Shown here in pieces: positions 62,986-64,000 of a stretch of 64,000 nt of DNA (position 1 is the first letter of the stretch; the number at the start of each line of letters is the position of its first letter). The notes under the pieces are model-generated. The model worked only from the letters and a program-made list of their open reading frames with translations. It made no database searches and was not told the origin of the DNA. Source of the stretch: Clostridiales bacterium (GTDB lineage: Bacteria > Bacillota > Clostridia > DUPQ01); contig JAGLDS010000002.1 in assembly GCA_023145435.1 (NCBI GenBank), positions 76,675-140,674 of the forward strand, read 5' to 3'. The position numbers and the translations under genes are program-made.

Positions 62986-64000
62986 CTACTTTCTATTAAT
63001 TCTTTTAACAAGGTCATCTCGATGTTCTTTTATTAAAACACTTCGTGCTAATCTTCTATTAGCAGGATGATTAAATTGAATTAATGCTCGTCTTATTTTT
63101 CTTTCCTCTTCCCCTTTAGGAACAACAACCTTTTTCAAAGTTAATGGATGAATACCTGTATAATACATACAAGTAGAAACTGTTCCAGGAGTGGGATAAA
63201 AATCTTGAATTTGATCAGGAATAAATCGCTGGTTTATTAAAAATTCTGTAACTTCAATACATTCTTTAATACCCTCACCAGGGTGTCCTGAAATTAAATA
63301 TGGAACTAAATATTGTTTTTTTTGTATTCGTCTATTTATTTTTTCATACTTTTCTTTAAAAATCAGATACTCTTTAATTGATGGTTTACCCATTATATTT
63401 AGGACATGTGTACTTGCATGCTCAGGAGCCACTTTTAATTGTCCACTAATATGGTGTTTACACAACTCTTCTAAAAATCTATCATTATCCTTTAATAAGT
63501 AATCATAACGAATTCCTGATTTAACAAATACTTTTTTAACACCTTCTAGATTTCTTAACTCGGTTAATACTGATAGATATTCGCTATGGTCAATTTTTAA
63601 ATATTTACAAACTGTAGGATATAGGCATTGTTTATTTCTACACATACCCTTTTGTTTGCTATTTGTACAATATGCATTTCTAAAATTAGCTGTAGGACCT
63701 CCTACATCATTTATATATCCTTTAAAATCATTTGCTTTAATTATTTTTTTACCTTCAGCTATAATAGACTTCTTGCTTCGTTTTTGTATAATACGTCCTT
63801 GATGAAAAACTATGGAACAAAAATTACAACCTCCAAAACACCCTCTATGACTGGTAATTGAAGTTTTCACTTCATCAATAGCCTTTATTCCTCCTAATGA
63901 TTCATACATTGGATGATATTTTCTTTCATATGGTAAGTCATAGATTTGATCCATCTCCTCTTCCTTTAATGGGATGGCGGGAGGGTAATTTAATAAAAAC
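62986..64000 (-). CDS. YgiQ family radical SAM protein, 3' part
   Basis: The C-terminal part of a UPF0313 (YgiQ) radical SAM protein; the reading frame stays open to the window end, so the start lies outside. The 338 visible residues begin with FLLNYPPAIPLKEEEMDQIYDLPYER, which is the family's standard lead-in, and include the cluster motif CFGGCNFCSI plus LRNLEGVKKVFVKSGIRYDYLL, KVAPEHASTHVL and PSVSTCMYYTG-like PGTVSTCMYY. The substrate is unknown. An internal ATG at 63952-63954 is not the true start. Confidence 0.9.
   Translation of the reverse strand, partial: FLLNYPPAIPLKEEEMDQIYDLPYERKYHPMYESLGGIKAIDEVKTSITSHRGCFGGCNFCSIVFHQGRIIQKRSKKSIIAEGKKIIKANDFKGYINDVGGPTANFRNAYCTNSKQKGMCRNKQCLYPTVCKYLKIDHSEYLSVLTELRNLEGVKKVFVKSGIRYDYLLKDNDRFLEELCKHHISGQLKVAPEHASTHVLNIMGKPSIKEYLIFKEKYEKINRRIQKKQYLVPYLISGHPGEGIKECIEVTEFLINQRFIPDQIQDFYPTPGTVSTCMYYTGIHPLTLKKVVVPKGEEERKIRRALIQFNHPANRRLARSVLIKEHRDDLVKRINRK

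Noticed and set aside
1-64000. CRISPR arrays, tRNA or rRNA genes, insertion sequences, integrases
   Set aside because: I looked for regularly spaced repeats, tRNA-like cloverleaf ends, transposase ORFs and terminal inverted repeats, and saw none.

Overview
This is AT-rich DNA from a low-GC, Gram-positive-type bacterium that looks anaerobic and fermentative. I would place it in Bacillota, most likely a Clostridia-like lineage, but the window has no rRNA to settle this. The support is: tRNA-sensing T-box leaders on pheST and valS; the ireB-ruvX-DUF1292 block; the B12/radical-SAM (TIGR03960), DUF2344 and RNase G row; mraZ and rodA, which imply a peptidoglycan wall; many Fe-S and radical SAM proteins; and no oxygen-respiration genes. 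TGA is used as a stop (for example in the LacI-type regulator gene), so the genetic code is the standard one. Almost everything lies on the minus strand. Only a ceramidase-like gene (14944-16197) and a small membrane protein (25964-26206) are on plus.

Layout, read right to left as transcribed. At 64000-57000 are ygiQ (5' end outside the window), mtaB, a TVP38 membrane protein, ireB, an Fe-S aldo/keto reductase, ruvX, DUF1292 and a DUF3048 lipoprotein. At 57800-51233 are a B12/radical SAM protein, DUF2344, RNase G, a large UroD-family protein and oligoendopeptidase F. At 51225-49466 lies a graveyard of surface-polysaccharide genes: truncated, frameshifted and fused pieces of a nucleotidyltransferase, a DUF4910-type peptidase, a glycosyltransferase and a C-methyltransferase. 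A second UroD-family gene follows, then a T-box leader that controls a small membrane protein plus valS.

The centrepiece is 45007-34459, a 13-gene operon for a complete Mrp/complex-I-like (Mbx-type) ion-pumping oxidoreductase. It holds the Mrp E-F-G-DUF4040-B-C-D module, a second antiporter-like subunit, and NuoH, NuoB, NuoC and NuoD homologues. The last gene encodes a NuoI-like ferredoxin fused to a GltD-type NAD(P)/FAD oxidoreductase. The catalytic large subunit keeps only half of the hydrogenase cysteines (CxxE at both sites). The operon has its own promoter and terminator. I read the complex as coupling NAD(P)H and ferredoxin (or sulfur) redox chemistry to Na+/H+ transport.

Downstream, 34366-26214 is an eight-gene operon with 5-oxoprolinase (pxpABC), two peptidases, NAD+ synthetase, MtnA and a Rossmann protein, suggesting peptide and pyroglutamate use. 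25843-17954 carries a polysaccharide lyase, a GH78 glycosidase, a ZIP transporter, an acyl-ACP thioesterase and SerA. 17774-16194 is a DUF2089/YvlB/YvlD-like envelope operon with a previously unlisted 41-residue ORF. 14861-10440 is a UPF0145 gene and the T-box-controlled pheST-thioesterase operon. 10182-6474 is a three-gene signalling operon in which one of two sister sensor kinases has lost both its phospho-acceptor histidine and its ATPase domain. 5940-253 is a LacI-regulated operon (regulator, Gfo/Idh/MocA oxidoreductase, AEC transporter, class III aminotransferase) that runs into rodA. The window ends in the 5' end of mraZ, with MraZ-box repeats over its promoter.

The longest gene-free stretch is 5971-6473, which holds the LacI promoter/operator and one strong hairpin but no supported gene. 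The gap 10183-10439 shows nothing convincing.
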